Source: CAZHZT01 sp964537285 (GTDB lineage: Bacteria; Bacteroidota; Bacteroidia; Chitinophagales; Saprospiraceae). Taken from it: a DNA stretch of 6,198 nucleotides. Below are positions 6,118 through 6,198 of the stretch, in pieces (position 1 is the stretch's first letter; the number at the start of each line of letters is the position of its first letter). Where the stretch lies: the NCBI GenBank assembly GCA_964537285.1, contig CAZHZT010000195.1, forward strand, positions 1-6,198. The letters run 5' to 3'. A model generated the notes under the pieces. It worked only from the letters and a program-made list of their open reading frames with translations, was not told the DNA's origin and did not search any database. The position numbers were made by a program, and so were the translations under genes.

Positions 6118-6198
6118 CAAAAAATCAAGGCTGTATTCAATTCTTAACGCTTTTTGACAGGCTGGAAGCCTAAAATGAATAAACTCGCCTCCTAAGGT
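6118..6198. other. non-coding right edge, possibly part of a longer dispersed repeat
   Basis: No start-to-stop frame of useful size is seen here. The text GGAAGCCTAAAATGAATAAA followed by CTCGCCTCC resembles one end of intergenic repeats that I remember from Bacteroidota. The unit is cut by the window end, so its extent cannot be judged. Confidence 0.3.

Overview
The window looks like a chromosomal intergenic-rich stretch from a member of the Bacteroidota (Saprospiria/Flavobacteriia/Cytophagia type). The evidence is two secreted proteins that each end in a type IX secretion system (T9SS) type-A sorting domain (FEVFPNP... and FEIMPNP...), a gingipain-like C25 protease, AT-rich intergenic DNA without clear Shine-Dalgarno sites, and a TAnnTTTG -7-like promoter element. 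A finer placement cannot be made from this sequence alone.

Layout from left to right: positions 1-91 may hold the very end of an upstream reading frame. Positions 62-517 are one large, nested, imperfect palindrome: 33-bp outer inverted repeats (32 of 33 identical), further matching blocks inside, and three hairpin motifs that each occur in both arms. It has no coding capacity and looks like a MITE-like or REP-cluster mobile element. Positions 643-1329 encode a small exported protein with a T9SS tail. Positions 1330-1477 are a spacer with a short GC-rich hairpin. Positions 1478-4903 encode a 1141-residue multidomain C25 cysteine protease with a signal peptide, propeptide, catalytic domain with His447 and Cys480, Ig-like region, two tandem repeat modules, a beta-sandwich domain and a T9SS sorting domain. 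An 18-bp perfect hairpin at 4931-4968 lies between this gene and a convergent HAD-family phosphatase gene (complement 4976-5608, YihX-like). Positions 5681-6007 hold an open frame without a start codon that reads like the C-terminal part of an outer-membrane beta-barrel protein, probably a gene remnant. It is followed by a second 18-bp hairpin (6015-6052) built like the first. The right edge (about 6081-6198) contains another hairpin and sequence resembling dispersed Bacteroidota repeats, cut by the window end.

How the parts fit: the two forward genes share a destination (Sec export, then T9SS across the outer membrane to the surface or medium) and could be co-expressed, but the 148-bp gap means an operon is not shown. 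The HAD phosphatase is a cytoplasmic housekeeping-type enzyme with no evident link to them. No defence system, CRISPR array, RNA gene or intact transposase is visible. The most unusual object is the nested palindrome at the left, followed by the abundance of structured intergenic repeats in such a short window.
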